Origin: Paenibacillus sp. J2TS4
GTDB lineage: Bacteria > Bacillota > Bacilli > Paenibacillales > NBRC-103111
Assembly (NCBI RefSeq): GCF_018403245.1
Contig: NZ_BOSH01000015.1
Location: forward strand, 116,250-180,249
Direction: 5' to 3'
DNA: 64,000 nt
Below are positions 8,823-17,092 of this stretch, piece by piece; within the stretch, counting starts at the first letter, position 1; the number at the start of each line of letters is the position of its first letter. A program made the translations under genes and the position numbers. Under the pieces are notes generated by a model. The model saw only the letters and a program-made list of their open reading frames with translations, did not search any database and was not told the origin of the DNA.

Positions 8823-9810
8823 GCACCATTCCTCCCAGCGATAATCCTGCGGATGTACCGAGCAGCAGCACGCGGTCTCCCCTGTTCACTCTTCCTTGCT
8901 TAGCCGCTTCATGAAGCCCCATCGGGATCGAGGCAGCAATCGTATTCCCATGATTCGGTGTAATATAAACGAGCTGTTCTCTGGAAATGCCCAATTTTTC
9001 TGTAATCAGCCGCATAGCCATAGCACTTCCTTGATGAGGAACGACAACATGAATGTCTCTCATGGTCAGTCCAGCAGACAGCAGGAGCTTGTCGACAAAT
9101 GGCGGGAGCAGCTTGGCAGCCATCTTAAAAATTCCTCTGCCATTCATATGAAACAGAAAGTCTTCTTCTCTGTCCGCCGTATGCTCCCTAGGGTGAATCC
9201 GCGTTCCACCGCCTCTGATTTCCGATAGATGGGCACCCTGACTGTAAGTCTCCATACTGGAACACACTATTTTCGATACTGCGCCTGCAGCCGATCTTCC
9301 GATCACTACCGCTGCTGCCCCATCTCCGAACAGCGCTCCGCTTTCCTTATGGCGCCAATTCAGCCCTATGGAAGCGACCTCCGTAGAAACTAGCAGCACT
9401 CGTTCATATCTTCCTGCGTCTATTAAATAGGAAAGCACATCCAATCCCGTCAAAAAGCTGAGACAGGTAGAATTCACGTCAAAGCAAGGGATTCCAGAGG
9501 TCTCCCCGCCCATCGCCTTCTGGATCAAAGCGGCCGTACAGGGAATCGGCTGCTCCGCGGTGCCGCTCGCACACACCAGACAATCGATATCGGATAGACG
9601 GAGCCCGGCATCCTTAAGTGCTTCATAAGCGGCGGCTGCTCCCATTTCTGATGCCGTTTCCCCCACCGCGAAATGGCGGACATGCACATCCGTTTTGCGC
9701 AATGTCCATCCCTCTGAGGTGCCTAATCTCCGATCCATTTCATCAGATTGGACTCTTCTAACAGGCAAATACTTCCCTGTTCCTAGAATTACAACGTTTC
9801 TTGCTTGCAT
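8812..9810 (-). CDS. 3-oxoacyl-ACP synthase III family protein (KAS III, FabH/OleA-like)
   Basis: A 332-residue thiolase-fold condensing enzyme. The Cys-His-Asn triad is complete: Cys116 in DVNSTCLSF, His259 in VPHQGS and Asn289 in HGNT, with the His-Asn spacing of 30 found in FabH. It carries the C-terminal GTSAGLSLGGMVL glycine-rich segment. AAGGAG lies eight bases before the ATG. First gene of the seven-gene operon, far from any fab genes and with no acyl carrier protein nearby, so a role in a special acyl condensation (OleA-like) is more likely than housekeeping fatty acid initiation. That is inference from context. Confidence 0.9.
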   Translation of the reverse strand: MQARNVVILGTGKYLPVRRVQSDEMDRRLGTSEGWTLRKTDVHVRHFAVGETASEMGAAAAYEALKDAGLRLSDIDCLVCASGTAEQPIPCTAALIQKAMGGETSGIPCFDVNSTCLSFLTGLDVLSYLIDAGRYERVLLVSTEVASIGLNWRHKESGALFGDGAAAVVIGRSAAGAVSKIVCSSMETYSQGAHLSEIRGGGTRIHPREHTADREEDFLFHMNGRGIFKMAAKLLPPFVDKLLLSAGLTMRDIHVVVPHQGSAMAMRLITEKLGISREQLVYITPNHGNTIAASIPMGLHEAAKQGRVNRGDRVLLLGTSAGLSLGGMVLVY

Positions 9811-9953
9811 TATCGGATTTCTCCTTTTATCCCACCGGAGTTTATTCCATGAGTTCTACCTTTTTGCTTCTGCTGCCATTTCAGTGTTTAATTGTTTAAT
9901 AATGATTGCCTCTCTCTTTTCCAATATCAGTGAGTTTACATTGAAATAATCCT

Positions 9954-9962
9954 ATTATATCA
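9954..9962 (-). promoter_or_regulatory. Candidate extended -10 promoter of the KAS III operon
   Basis: Minus-strand TGATATAAT (an extended -10, TGn plus TATAAT) lies about 145 bases upstream of the ketoacyl synthase start. There is no good -35, which extended -10 promoters can lack. The AT-rich divergent region 9811-10204 holds this and the glutamate dehydrogenase promoter, and no gene. Confidence 0.45.
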
Positions 9963-10103
9963 TGCTGTACATAGATTCCTACACAATTTGTACCATGGTA
10001 TTTCCAAGTATTACTTAATATTGCTAAATAACACTAAATCCTTAATTCTTAGCCGATATTTTTTAGTGATAAGTTTTATTTATGGACCAAAAAAAGCATT
10101 TAA

Positions 10104-10133
10104 TTTCCTTTTATCAGACATTTCCTCTATAAT
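10104..10133 (+). promoter_or_regulatory. Candidate promoter of glutamate dehydrogenase
   Basis: A perfect TATAAT at 10128-10133 with a weak -35 (TTTCCT at about 10104, spacing 18). It lies about 70 bases before the gudB start, in the right orientation. Confidence 0.4.
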
Positions 10134-10204
10134 AAAGAATTACTAAGCGGTGAGTTGGTCGTCAAGTTCAAAAAAGATTATATCCAGAAAGGTTGTTGAT
10201 AACC

Positions 10205-11470
10205 ATGCAGGCACAAGTTGTAGGACAACAAGAAGATCTAAACCCATTTGATATTGTGCAGAGGCAAATCGAAGCTGCAGCATCGATCCTCGATCTGCCT
10301 AAGCATGTTGTTGAAATTTTAAAGAAGCCCAAACGAGTGTTAGCGGTGTCCTTCTCGGTAAGAATGGACGACGGATCGGTCAGAGTGTTTGAAGGGTACC
10401 GCTCCCAGCACAACGATGCGATCGGACCTACCAAGGGAGGCATTCGCTTTCACCCGGACGTGACGATGGATGAAGTGAAAGCATTGTCCATGTGGATGAC
10501 CTTCAAATGCGGAGTCGTCGGCCTTCCTTATGGCGGCGGCAAGGGCGGAGTCATCTGCGATCCCCATACCTTAAGCAAGGGCGAACTGGAAAGAGTCAGT
10601 CGCGGTTTCATGGAAGCCATTGCCGACATTGTCGGACCGGAGAAAGACATTCCCGCACCAGACGTATATACGACCCCTCAAATTATGGGCTGGATGATGG
10701 ACACCTACAGCCGTATCAAAGGTCAATATTCCCCTGGAGTCATTACCGGCAAGCCTCTAATCATCGGCGGATCCAAAGGACGCAACGAGGCCACAGCAAG
10801 AGGCTGCGTCTACACTATTATCGAAGCACTTAACGAATTGAATCTATCCCCCGGACAGACAACGGTCGCTATCCAAGGGTTTGGTAACGCCGGACGTATT
10901 GCTGCAGACCTGCTATCTGAGATCGGCTGCAAAATCGTAGCTGTAAGTGACTCCAAAGGAGGCATCTACAATCCGGAAGGACTGGACTTGAAAGAGGCTG
11001 AACGACTGAAGGACAATGCTTCTCTTCTCGATTACGGCACTTCTTATCATATATCCAACGAAGATTTGCTGGCATTGGATGTGGATATTTTAATTCCTGC
11101 GGCTTTGGAGAACGTTATTACTTCGGCTAACGCCCACCGGATCCAAGCCAAAATCATAGCAGAAGCGGCTAACGGACCGACGACCCCGGGTGCCGACAAA
11201 ATTCTGATCGAGAAAGGAATCATTGTCATACCGGACATTCTGGCTAATGCCGGAGGCGTTACGGTTTCCTACTTCGAGTGGGTTCAGAACCTTATGAACC
11301 ATTACTGGAGCGAGGAAGAAGTGAATTCCAAGCTTCAGGAAAAAATGATCAGCTCCTATCACGCCGTTCGTAAGCTGTCCAAAAAATACAATACCGATAT
11401 GCGTACAGGCGCTTTTATGATTTCCTTGCTCCGAGTTACCAAAGCTATGGAAGCCAGAGGCTGGGTCTGA
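10205..11470 (+). CDS. gudB: NAD-dependent glutamate dehydrogenase (GudB/RocG type)
   Basis: Hexameric enzyme that oxidatively deaminates glutamate to 2-oxoglutarate. The 421-residue length matches B. subtilis GudB and RocG. The N-terminal domain shows KGGIRFHPDVTMDEVKALS and the catalytic-lysine loop PYGGGKGG near residue 115; the NAD domain has GFGNAG near residue 225. The ATG at 10205 has AGAAAGG about 12 bases upstream; two TTG codons at 10193 and 10196 would sit on top of that site and are less likely. It ends with a clear terminator. Choice between the gudB and rocG names is not certain; no arginine-catabolic genes are nearby. Confidence 0.92.
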   Translation: MQAQVVGQQEDLNPFDIVQRQIEAAASILDLPKHVVEILKKPKRVLAVSFSVRMDDGSVRVFEGYRSQHNDAIGPTKGGIRFHPDVTMDEVKALSMWMTFKCGVVGLPYGGGKGGVICDPHTLSKGELERVSRGFMEAIADIVGPEKDIPAPDVYTTPQIMGWMMDTYSRIKGQYSPGVITGKPLIIGGSKGRNEATARGCVYTIIEALNELNLSPGQTTVAIQGFGNAGRIAADLLSEIGCKIVAVSDSKGGIYNPEGLDLKEAERLKDNASLLDYGTSYHISNEDLLALDVDILIPAALENVITSANAHRIQAKIIAEAANGPTTPGADKILIEKGIIVIPDILANAGGVTVSYFEWVQNLMNHYWSEEEVNSKLQEKMISSYHAVRKLSKKYNTDMRTGAFMISLLRVTKAMEARGWV

Positions 11471-11554
11471 TCGATTTTTTGGAGCATACGTAGCATTAAC
11501 TGCAATACCTGAAGAATACCTCAAGATTTACACCGCTGATGCGCAGTTCGAAGA

Positions 11555-11600
11555 GGGCTATCCCGAGGCAAATGTGTTGCTAATGGGATGGCCCTTTTTT
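11555..11600 (+). terminator. Rho-independent terminator after gudB
   Basis: Stem GGGCTATCCC / GGGATGGCCC (one G-U pair), a 20-base loop, then six T. Confidence 0.85.
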
Positions 11601-11702
11601 AATTACATATTGAACGTCCGCTGCTCCCAAGGACTCTGACAGAAGTTTTTCTCATATGTATTGACAATTTTAACCTGGACATAATAACGAAAGAGCATTG
11701 AT

Positions 11703-12500
11703 TTATCCATAGAAGCTTCTTGTATTCTCCAGCACTAATTGAGCACATTCACGAGAATCCACCCTCTTAAGACGGGCCAGCTTATCGACAACGGCGGCAA
11801 GCATCCATGGATGGGTTCTTTTGCCCTGGAACGGTCCTTCGAATGGCCATGGCCCGTCCGTTTCCACCATCATTTGCTCCAATGGATACCGAGCGGCCAG
11901 TCGCCAAATCTCTTCCTCATAGACGATATCCGGCGTTACAGATACGTAGTATCCATTGCGGATCATTCGTTCCGTAGTCTTGTCACTTCCTTTGAACCAG
12001 TGAAAATGCGCTTTCGCCACATTATGCTTTTCCAGCAAGTCGCAAACCATCTCTGCATCCTCGTAGACCGCATGCAGAACGACAGGCTTGTTCACCTCTG
12101 CCGCCAAACGCAAACAGGATTCCAGCCATTCTACATAGGGCTGAAGGTCTAAACCGCCCTCATTCTCCTGAGCCCACTTCGCCCGGCGGGTATAATACGG
12201 CAAGCCCACTTCCCCGATGGCCGCCATCGTTCCCTTCTGCTCTTTCATCCAGCTCAGAAGAGCATCCTGTTCCTCCTCCGGCAATAAAGGCTGTTCGGGG
12301 TGGAAGCCGTATGCGGGCCGAATCAGCCTTGGGTAGTCCGCATGCAGTACCTGAGTCCTCCGACAGGAAGGCCCATCCGTCGATACCGCCACCAGCCCTT
12401 CGATACCGTTCTCGGGCATTTCCCGCAGCATGCCCGCTAGTTCATCATCAGAGTACTGATCCAGATGAATATGAGCGTCTATATAACTCGCTTTGTCCAT
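11703..12500 (-). CDS. TatD-family metal-dependent hydrolase
   Basis: TIM-barrel amidohydrolase of 265 residues. Metal ligands are visible as DAHIHLD at the N-terminus, GEVGLPY near residue 95, VVLHAVYEDA near 150, AHFHWFKG near 175 and VETDGPWPF near 215, so the metal site looks complete. It lies six bases after the ABC ATPase stop and is therefore in the transcript led by the TPP riboswitch. TatD proteins are usually nucleases, but related hydrolases have small-molecule substrates. The placement suggests a thiamine-precursor salvage role; this is inference. Confidence 0.88.
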   Translation of the reverse strand: MDKASYIDAHIHLDQYSDDELAGMLREMPENGIEGLVAVSTDGPSCRRTQVLHADYPRLIRPAYGFHPEQPLLPEEEQDALLSWMKEQKGTMAAIGEVGLPYYTRRAKWAQENEGGLDLQPYVEWLESCLRLAAEVNKPVVLHAVYEDAEMVCDLLEKHNVAKAHFHWFKGSDKTTERMIRNGYYVSVTPDIVYEEEIWRLAARYPLEQMMVETDGPWPFEGPFQGKRTHPWMLAAVVDKLARLKRVDSRECAQLVLENTRSFYG

Positions 12501-12506
12501 TTCCGC

Positions 12507-13307
12507 TCACCTACTTCGGCTACCGGCTTGCTCCCGCATCTTGTGCTGTTCTTCCTTCATCCGCTCGTAAATCTCCTGTCTTAGTTGAATAAAAGACGGC
12601 TCAGACAGCAGCCGTTCCTCTCGTGGGCGGGAGAAAGGGATCTCTATCCTTCGCAAAACCCGAGCGGGCTTACTGGATAAGAGATACACAGTATCCGACA
12701 ACAGCAAGGCCTCTTCGATATTATGCGTAATAAACAAAACCGACCGTTGGTTTTCTTCCCAAATGTCCAATAGCCAGCGCTGCATCTCCGCTCTCGTCAA
12801 AGCGTCCAAAGCGCTGAACGGCTCATCGAGGCACATCAACTCTTTAGGGCTCAGCAACGCTCTAATGAAGGCGACGCGCTGCTGCATCCCACCGGATAAT
12901 ACATGCGGATAAGCTTGCTCGTAACCGCTTAGTCCGACCTTTGCCAGCCAGGCTCTCGCTTCCCTCCGCGCCTCCTGCTTCGGCAGCCCGACAATTTCCC
13001 GAGCCAGGATGACGTTATCTTCAATCGTCCGCCAGGGAAACAAAGCCGGCTGTTGGGGCATGTAGCTGATATGACCTTTTTGCCCGGTCACTTCCTTTCC
13101 TTCAAGGATTACCTGACCTTCGGTAGGCTGGATCAAACCACCGATAATATGAAAAAGAGTGCTTTTCCCACAGCCGGAAGGACCGATAATCGAGACAAAT
13201 TCTCCTTTGTGTACGGTTAACGATATGTCTTCCAATATTTGTGAAGCTTTGCGCTTGCTCTCAAACCTTTTGTAAATGTTCCGTAAAGCCAATTGCTCGC
13301 TGGCCAT
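12507..13307 (-). CDS. ABC transporter ATP-binding protein, ThiZ-like (nitrate/sulfonate/pyrimidine class)
   Basis: ATPase of 266 residues with Walker A GPSGCGKST (about residue 43), signature LSGGMQQRVAFIRAL, Walker B MCLDEPFSALDA and the switch His in FITHN. The class serves importers of nitrate, taurine and hydroxymethylpyrimidine. GGAGGTG sits eight bases before the ATG. It is the first gene behind a TPP riboswitch, so thiamine or pyrimidine-precursor import is the likely role (ThiXYZ type). No permease or binding-protein gene lies next to it; the gene after it encodes a TatD-like hydrolase. The partners must be elsewhere or lost. Confidence 0.88.
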   Translation of the reverse strand: MASEQLALRNIYKRFESKRKASQILEDISLTVHKGEFVSIIGPSGCGKSTLFHIIGGLIQPTEGQVILEGKEVTGQKGHISYMPQQPALFPWRTIEDNVILAREIVGLPKQEARREARAWLAKVGLSGYEQAYPHVLSGGMQQRVAFIRALLSPKELMCLDEPFSALDALTRAEMQRWLLDIWEENQRSVLFITHNIEEALLLSDTVYLLSSKPARVLRRIEIPFSRPREERLLSEPSFIQLRQEIYERMKEEQHKMREQAGSRSR

Positions 13308-13383
13308 TCGACCTTCACCTCCGCATTTCGAGCCCCTGTAAGATTTTGCCCAGGAAGCCGAAAGCTATAACCATTCTCGTGTT

Positions 13384-13409
13384 AAAAAAACGCCCCCTTC
13401 CGGGAGCGT
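13384..13409 (-). terminator. Intrinsic terminator of the TPP riboswitch
   Basis: On the minus strand ACGCTCCC / GGGGGCGT with a short GAA-type loop runs into seven T, 32 bases downstream of the aptamer and about 80 bases before the ATPase start. This suggests control by transcription attenuation: TPP binding would favour this stem. Confidence 0.8.
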
Positions 13410-13440
13410 ACGCATGTCAAATTAAGCCAAAAGCAGCTTC

Positions 13441-13532
13441 TTTTCCTACGCTGGCATTACCCAGATCAGGTTTAAGGGTTCGTATCTTGAGGGATACCAT
13501 CTCAGCCGGCCAATTCCAGCACCCCGAGCAAT
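13441..13532 (-). promoter_or_regulatory. TPP riboswitch (THI element)
   Basis: Read on the minus strand the thi-box elements come in order: CTCGGGGTGC, GGCTGAGATGG, ATCCCT, GAACCCTTAAACCTGATC, TGGGTAATGCCAGCGTAGG. These match the conserved pyrimidine- and pyrophosphate-sensing helices of the TPP aptamer. A terminator follows at 13384-13409. It controls the ABC ATPase and TatD-like genes. The rest of 13533-13837 holds no gene, only the upstream regions of this operon and of pdxK. Confidence 0.95.
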
Positions 13533-13837
13533 ATTAAATGATAACTACCGCAAGGATACGCAGTGCGGTTCTGATGCCATTATAGCCTTTGCCGCGATGT
13601 TTGTCCATATTTATGGTGCTAAGCGGTGCTATGGCCAATCGCGAATTAGCTCTCGCTCCAACCAACGAGAATAATCATTTTACAGCAAAATTGAGCAGGC
13701 CTAAAGACGAAGCTTTTTTGCCAGAATAGGTTTATTGAATGGCGAAATCATAGTAATATATTTAGGTAGTCTAATTTGTAGCAACTTGTCGATTCCTGAC
13801 ACCACTATATATTCGTAAAGGAGAGCGTTATTTTAAC

Positions 13838-14656
13838 ATGAAAAAAGCACTAACAATCGCAGGTTCTGACAGCAGCGGCGGCGCCGGAATCCAGGCCGAC
13901 CTCAAAACCTTTCAGGAGCTGGGAGTGTACGGCATGACCGCCCTGACTACGATTGTCGCTCAGGATCCTCACAATAACTGGTTCCATAACGTCTTCCCGA
14001 TATCGACGGATGTTCTCGAAGCGCAATTAGAGACAATTATTTGTGGAATAGGCGTGGATGCCGCGAAGACGGGAATGCTCGGATCGATCGAAATTATCGA
14101 GCTGGCCGCAAGCAAAATCGAGAAATACAATCTGACCAATGTCGTAGTAGACCCTGTGATGGTCTGTAAAGGGGCAGACGAAGCGCTGCATCCGGAAACT
14201 AACAACAGCTTGCGTGACGTGCTTGTTCCCAAAGCTCTCGTGGTGACTCCAAACCTGTTCGAGGCTTCCCAGCTCAGCGGATATGGCCCTATCAAATCAG
14301 TCGAGCAGATGAAAGAGGCCGCCGCCAAAATTCATTCGCTGGGAGCGAAATATGTGCTCATTAAAGGAGGCGGCAAGCTGGTCAGCGAAACCCGTGCCAT
14401 TGACCTTCTGTACGATGGGGATACCTTCGAGATTCTGGAATCGGAGAAAATCAGCACCACTTACACCCATGGAGCAGGCTGCACCTACTCGTCCGCTATT
14501 ACCGCTGAATTGGCCAAGGGTAAGACCGTCCGGGAAGCCATTCACACGGCCAAAGCATTTATTACGGCGGCCATCCGCCACTCCTTTGCACTGAACAGCT
14601 ATGTCGGTCCTACGAATCATGGAGCCTATCGCAATTACGAAGGCGGCGGCATTTAA
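13838..14656 (+). CDS. pdxK: Pyridoxine/hydroxymethylpyrimidine kinase PdxK (ThiD family)
   Basis: Ribokinase-fold kinase of 272 residues that phosphorylates pyridoxal, pyridoxine or HMP. The sequence is very close to what I know of B. subtilis PdxK: AGSDSSGGAGIQADLKTFQE at the N-terminus, DPVMVCKGA, TPNLFEASQLSG, and the anion-hole and catalytic motif THGAGCTYSSA with Gly-Ala-Gly-Cys. AAGGAGAG lies 12 bases before the ATG. It diverges from the TPP-riboswitch operon. ThiD would be the alternative name, but the sequence favours the PdxK branch. Confidence 0.93.
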   Translation: MKKALTIAGSDSSGGAGIQADLKTFQELGVYGMTALTTIVAQDPHNNWFHNVFPISTDVLEAQLETIICGIGVDAAKTGMLGSIEIIELAASKIEKYNLTNVVVDPVMVCKGADEALHPETNNSLRDVLVPKALVVTPNLFEASQLSGYGPIKSVEQMKEAAAKIHSLGAKYVLIKGGGKLVSETRAIDLLYDGDTFEILESEKISTTYTHGAGCTYSSAITAELAKGKTVREAIHTAKAFITAAIRHSFALNSYVGPTNHGAYRNYEGGGI

Positions 14657-14667
14657 ACAGATAACAT

Positions 14668-14714
14668 AGTCCGGTTGCTGTGCGAGAATGTTTCGCCGGT
14701 TCCCGGACTTTCTT
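14668..14714 (+). terminator. Probable terminator after pdxK
   Basis: AGTCCGG / CCGGACT with a 28-base interior, followed by TTCTTGTT. The stem is good and the T-tract weak. Confidence 0.5.
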
Positions 14715-14813
14715 GTTGCGGATATACATAAGATACTGGATAATCGAGCTTTTATCATGAACTATAAAGTTGAGTTAGCTTGGTCAACCGGTGCGAACCT
14801 CTTTTAGGCCATT

Positions 14814-15046
14814 GAAGTGCAGTAAGTACCTCTTAAATTTCCTCGTTTACTCCTCTTGAGCGTTTGAGGTGCAAAAGTACCTCTTAATTTCCTCATTTAT
14901 CCCTCTTGAGCGTTTGAAGTGCAAAAGTACCTCTTAAATTGATGAAATCATCCTTTTTTCGAGAAAAGTGGAAAATGGAGAGCATTTTTACACCTTACTC
15001 ACAAAAAATGCGAAAACAGCACTATTAAAGTGCACATTTGCACCTT
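14814..15046 (+). repeat. Four-core intergenic repeat element, locus 2 (50-61-50 spacing), with an extra leading copy
   Basis: GTGCAAAAGTACCTCTTAA-like copies begin near 14818, 14870 and 14920 (periods 52 and 50). They are followed by inverted-type cores ending in ACACCTT or GCACCTT at 14981 and 15031. The centre holds the dyad GATGAAATCATC (14941-14952). The last 130 bases match the reverse complement of 38079-38215 closely. The remainder of 14715-15314 contains no gene I can support. Confidence 0.75.
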
Positions 15047-15229
15047 GATTTCATTTCCCATGTCAAATCGGCTTCGTGGTATACTTCGTGATCAAAGTCG
15101 CCTTATTTGACCTATATTTTGGCACTATAGGTACAAGAGCCATCGCACGGAAAAAGACGTCTTTAGGATGGGTTTTAACTTTGCAAGCCTACCGCGCGAA
15201 GGCCCATTCGCGACCTAATGGATTTGTTT

Positions 15230-15259
15230 TTGGTTTTTGGTTTCTGATTTCCATATAAT
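15230..15259 (+). promoter_or_regulatory. Candidate promoter of ysdC
   Basis: TATAAT at 15254-15259 with TTGGTT 18 bases upstream, about 55 bases before the ysdC start. Confidence 0.5.
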
Positions 15260-15314
15260 GTGATAAAGTGATGAAGAAACAAACTATAACCGTTTTCAAG
15301 GGAGGAATAAGAAG

Positions 15315-16403
15315 ATGGCTGAGCTAGACACAACATTACAAATGCTTAAAGCTTTAACGGATGCGAATGGAGTGCCGGGTAACGAGGACGAGCCCCGCGC
15401 CGTAGTGAAGAAGTACATAGAGCCTTATGCTGACGAAATCTCCACAGACCGGTTAGGGAGCCTGATCGCCGTCAAGAAGGGCAGCTCCGAAGGACCCAAA
15501 ATTATGGTGGCCGGCCACCTCGATGAAATCGGATTCATGGTTACCCATATTGACGATAAAGGCTTTCTCCAATTCCAGACGCTGGGCGGCTGGTGGGAGC
15601 AGGTTATGCTGGCCCAGAGAGTCACGGTCGTGACTCGTTCCGGAGAAAAAATTCCTGGAGTGATCGGCTCCAAGCCTCCTCATATTCTGCCTCCCGAGGC
15701 GCGTAAGAAGCCAGTGGAGAAGAAAGATATGTTCATCGATATCGGCGCCTCCAGCAAGGAAGAAGCGATGGAATTCGGCGTCAGGCCGGGAGATTCCATC
15801 TTCCCCGTCTGTGAATTCACCGTGATGAAGAACGAGAAGCTGCTGATGGCCAAAGCTTGGGACAACCGGATTGGCTGTGCGATTGCCATTGATGTGCTAC
15901 GCCAGCTTGAAGATACGGACCACCCGAATACGGTTTATAGCGTTGCTACCGTGCAGGAAGAAGTCGGCCTTCGCGGTGCGAAAACCGCTACCCACCTGAT
16001 TCAGCCGGATATCGGCTTCTCCGTGGATGTCGGAATTGCCGGAGATACTCCGGGAGTAAGCGATAAGGAAGCATTGGCCAGAATGGGACTCGGACCGCAA
16101 GTGCTGGTCTACGATGGCTCCATGATCTCCCACCGCAGATTGCGGCATCTGGTAACCGATACGGCCGATGAGGTTGGCATTCCTTATCAGTTCGACTTTG
16201 TCGCCGGAGGTGGAACCGACGCCGGAGCTATCCATGTGACCGCTAACGGAGTCCCCGCGCTCGCCATTTCCATTCCGACGCGCTATATTCATACGCATGC
16301 CGCTATTCTCCACCGCGATGATTATGAGAATGCCGTGAAGCTTATTGTGGAAGTGATCAAGCGGCTCGATCGCGCCAAAGCGGATGAAGTCATTTACGGT
16401 TAA
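15315..16403 (+). CDS. ysdC: M42-family metallo-aminopeptidase (YsdC-like)
   Basis: Cytoplasmic two-metal aminopeptidase of 362 residues, one longer than B. subtilis YsdC and very similar along its length. Metal ligands are visible: AGHLDEIGFM (His near 67), the Asp of AKAWDNRIGCA (about 182), VQEEVGLRGA with the catalytic Glu pair (about 215), SVDVGIAGD, and the final His in RYIHTHAAILH. GGGAGG lies nine bases before the ATG. It is a single gene with its own promoter and a strong terminator. Members act on short peptides and form large dodecamers; the older 'endoglucanase' label for the family is misleading. Confidence 0.95.
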   Translation: MAELDTTLQMLKALTDANGVPGNEDEPRAVVKKYIEPYADEISTDRLGSLIAVKKGSSEGPKIMVAGHLDEIGFMVTHIDDKGFLQFQTLGGWWEQVMLAQRVTVVTRSGEKIPGVIGSKPPHILPPEARKKPVEKKDMFIDIGASSKEEAMEFGVRPGDSIFPVCEFTVMKNEKLLMAKAWDNRIGCAIAIDVLRQLEDTDHPNTVYSVATVQEEVGLRGAKTATHLIQPDIGFSVDVGIAGDTPGVSDKEALARMGLGPQVLVYDGSMISHRRLRHLVTDTADEVGIPYQFDFVAGGGTDAGAIHVTANGVPALAISIPTRYIHTHAAILHRDDYENAVKLIVEVIKRLDRAKADEVIYG

Positions 16404-16415
16404 ATTACCCTAAAC

Positions 16416-16456
16416 AGCGCCCCACTCCTCTATTCCAGAGAGTGGGGCGCTTATTG
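16416..16456 (+). terminator. Terminator after ysdC (possibly bidirectional)
   Basis: AGCGCCCCACTC / GAGTGGGGCGCT with a 12-base loop then TTATT. The convergent TPR-protein gene ends at 16472, so it may serve both. Confidence 0.85.
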
Positions 16457-16471
16457 GTTTCCCGTAATCAA

Positions 16472-16939
16472 TCAGCCATGCCACATCAGCAGTAGCAGAG
16501 TTAACAGAAGAATATTAATGAGGATCATCCCGCCCAGAATCGGCTTGACGGCGCTGCGGTTTCTCCGCTCTCCAGCAGTGGCTCTCCCATCATTCCCTGT
16601 CCGAATGGGATGACGCGGAGGCGATTCTTCCTCCAGAAGATTCCTCATTGCGGAGCGGGCCTTTAACGAATAAGGAGAAGATAAATCCGGTCCCGCTTCC
16701 AAGTAATGATGCAGGGCTTTGGAATAATTCCCTTGCCGTTCGTATTTCTGGCCTAGATGATAATGTGCTTCTGCCGACGAAGGGTCGACGTAACGAAGCA
16801 CTTTATCATAATAGGCGGGGTCGCCCCGGTTCAAATATAGATTGTGACGGATGTGAACCAAATTCTTTTTTAAATAAGAGGGGAATCTTCCTAAGCTTCG
16901 ATCGATCACACTGCCCGTCCCCAGCCTGGCGTTGTCCAT
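16472..16939 (-). CDS. Small TPR-repeat protein with a C-terminal membrane anchor
   Basis: 155 residues. One to two tetratricopeptide-like helices are visible in AEAHYHLGQKYERQGNYSKA (about 55-75), followed by a charged linker rich in Arg and Pro and a single hydrophobic helix near the C-terminus (GGMILINILLLTLLLLMWHG). It would thus be tail-anchored with the TPR part in the cytoplasm. I do not recognise the family. It is separated from the MFS gene by 150 bases and probably forms its own unit. Confidence 0.7.
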   Translation of the reverse strand: MDNARLGTGSVIDRSLGRFPSYLKKNLVHIRHNLYLNRGDPAYYDKVLRYVDPSSAEAHYHLGQKYERQGNYSKALHHYLEAGPDLSSPYSLKARSAMRNLLEEESPPRHPIRTGNDGRATAGERRNRSAVKPILGGMILINILLLTLLLLMWHG

Positions 16940-17092
16940 AACCTGCCGTCCCCTTCCTCACCCTAGCCATAGTTTGTCCGATAGAATTATCTTCCTGTAA
17001 TCTATAGCTATGATTAAGAAAGCCATACTATGACTTCCCATGGTTGGCAGCCAGCAGATCCATGGACAAAGACTTCACTCTGCTTCCTCTGA

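Noticed and set aside
14814..14945. CRISPR-like array of regularly spaced repeats
   Set aside because: Only two or three short units with a 50-52 bp period, the between-repeat sequence is itself similar (CCTCTTGAGCGTTTGA), and no cas genes are present. It belongs to the four-core repeat family.
15076..15258. A 60-codon frame before ysdC
   Set aside because: No ribosome site, and the ysdC promoter lies inside it.
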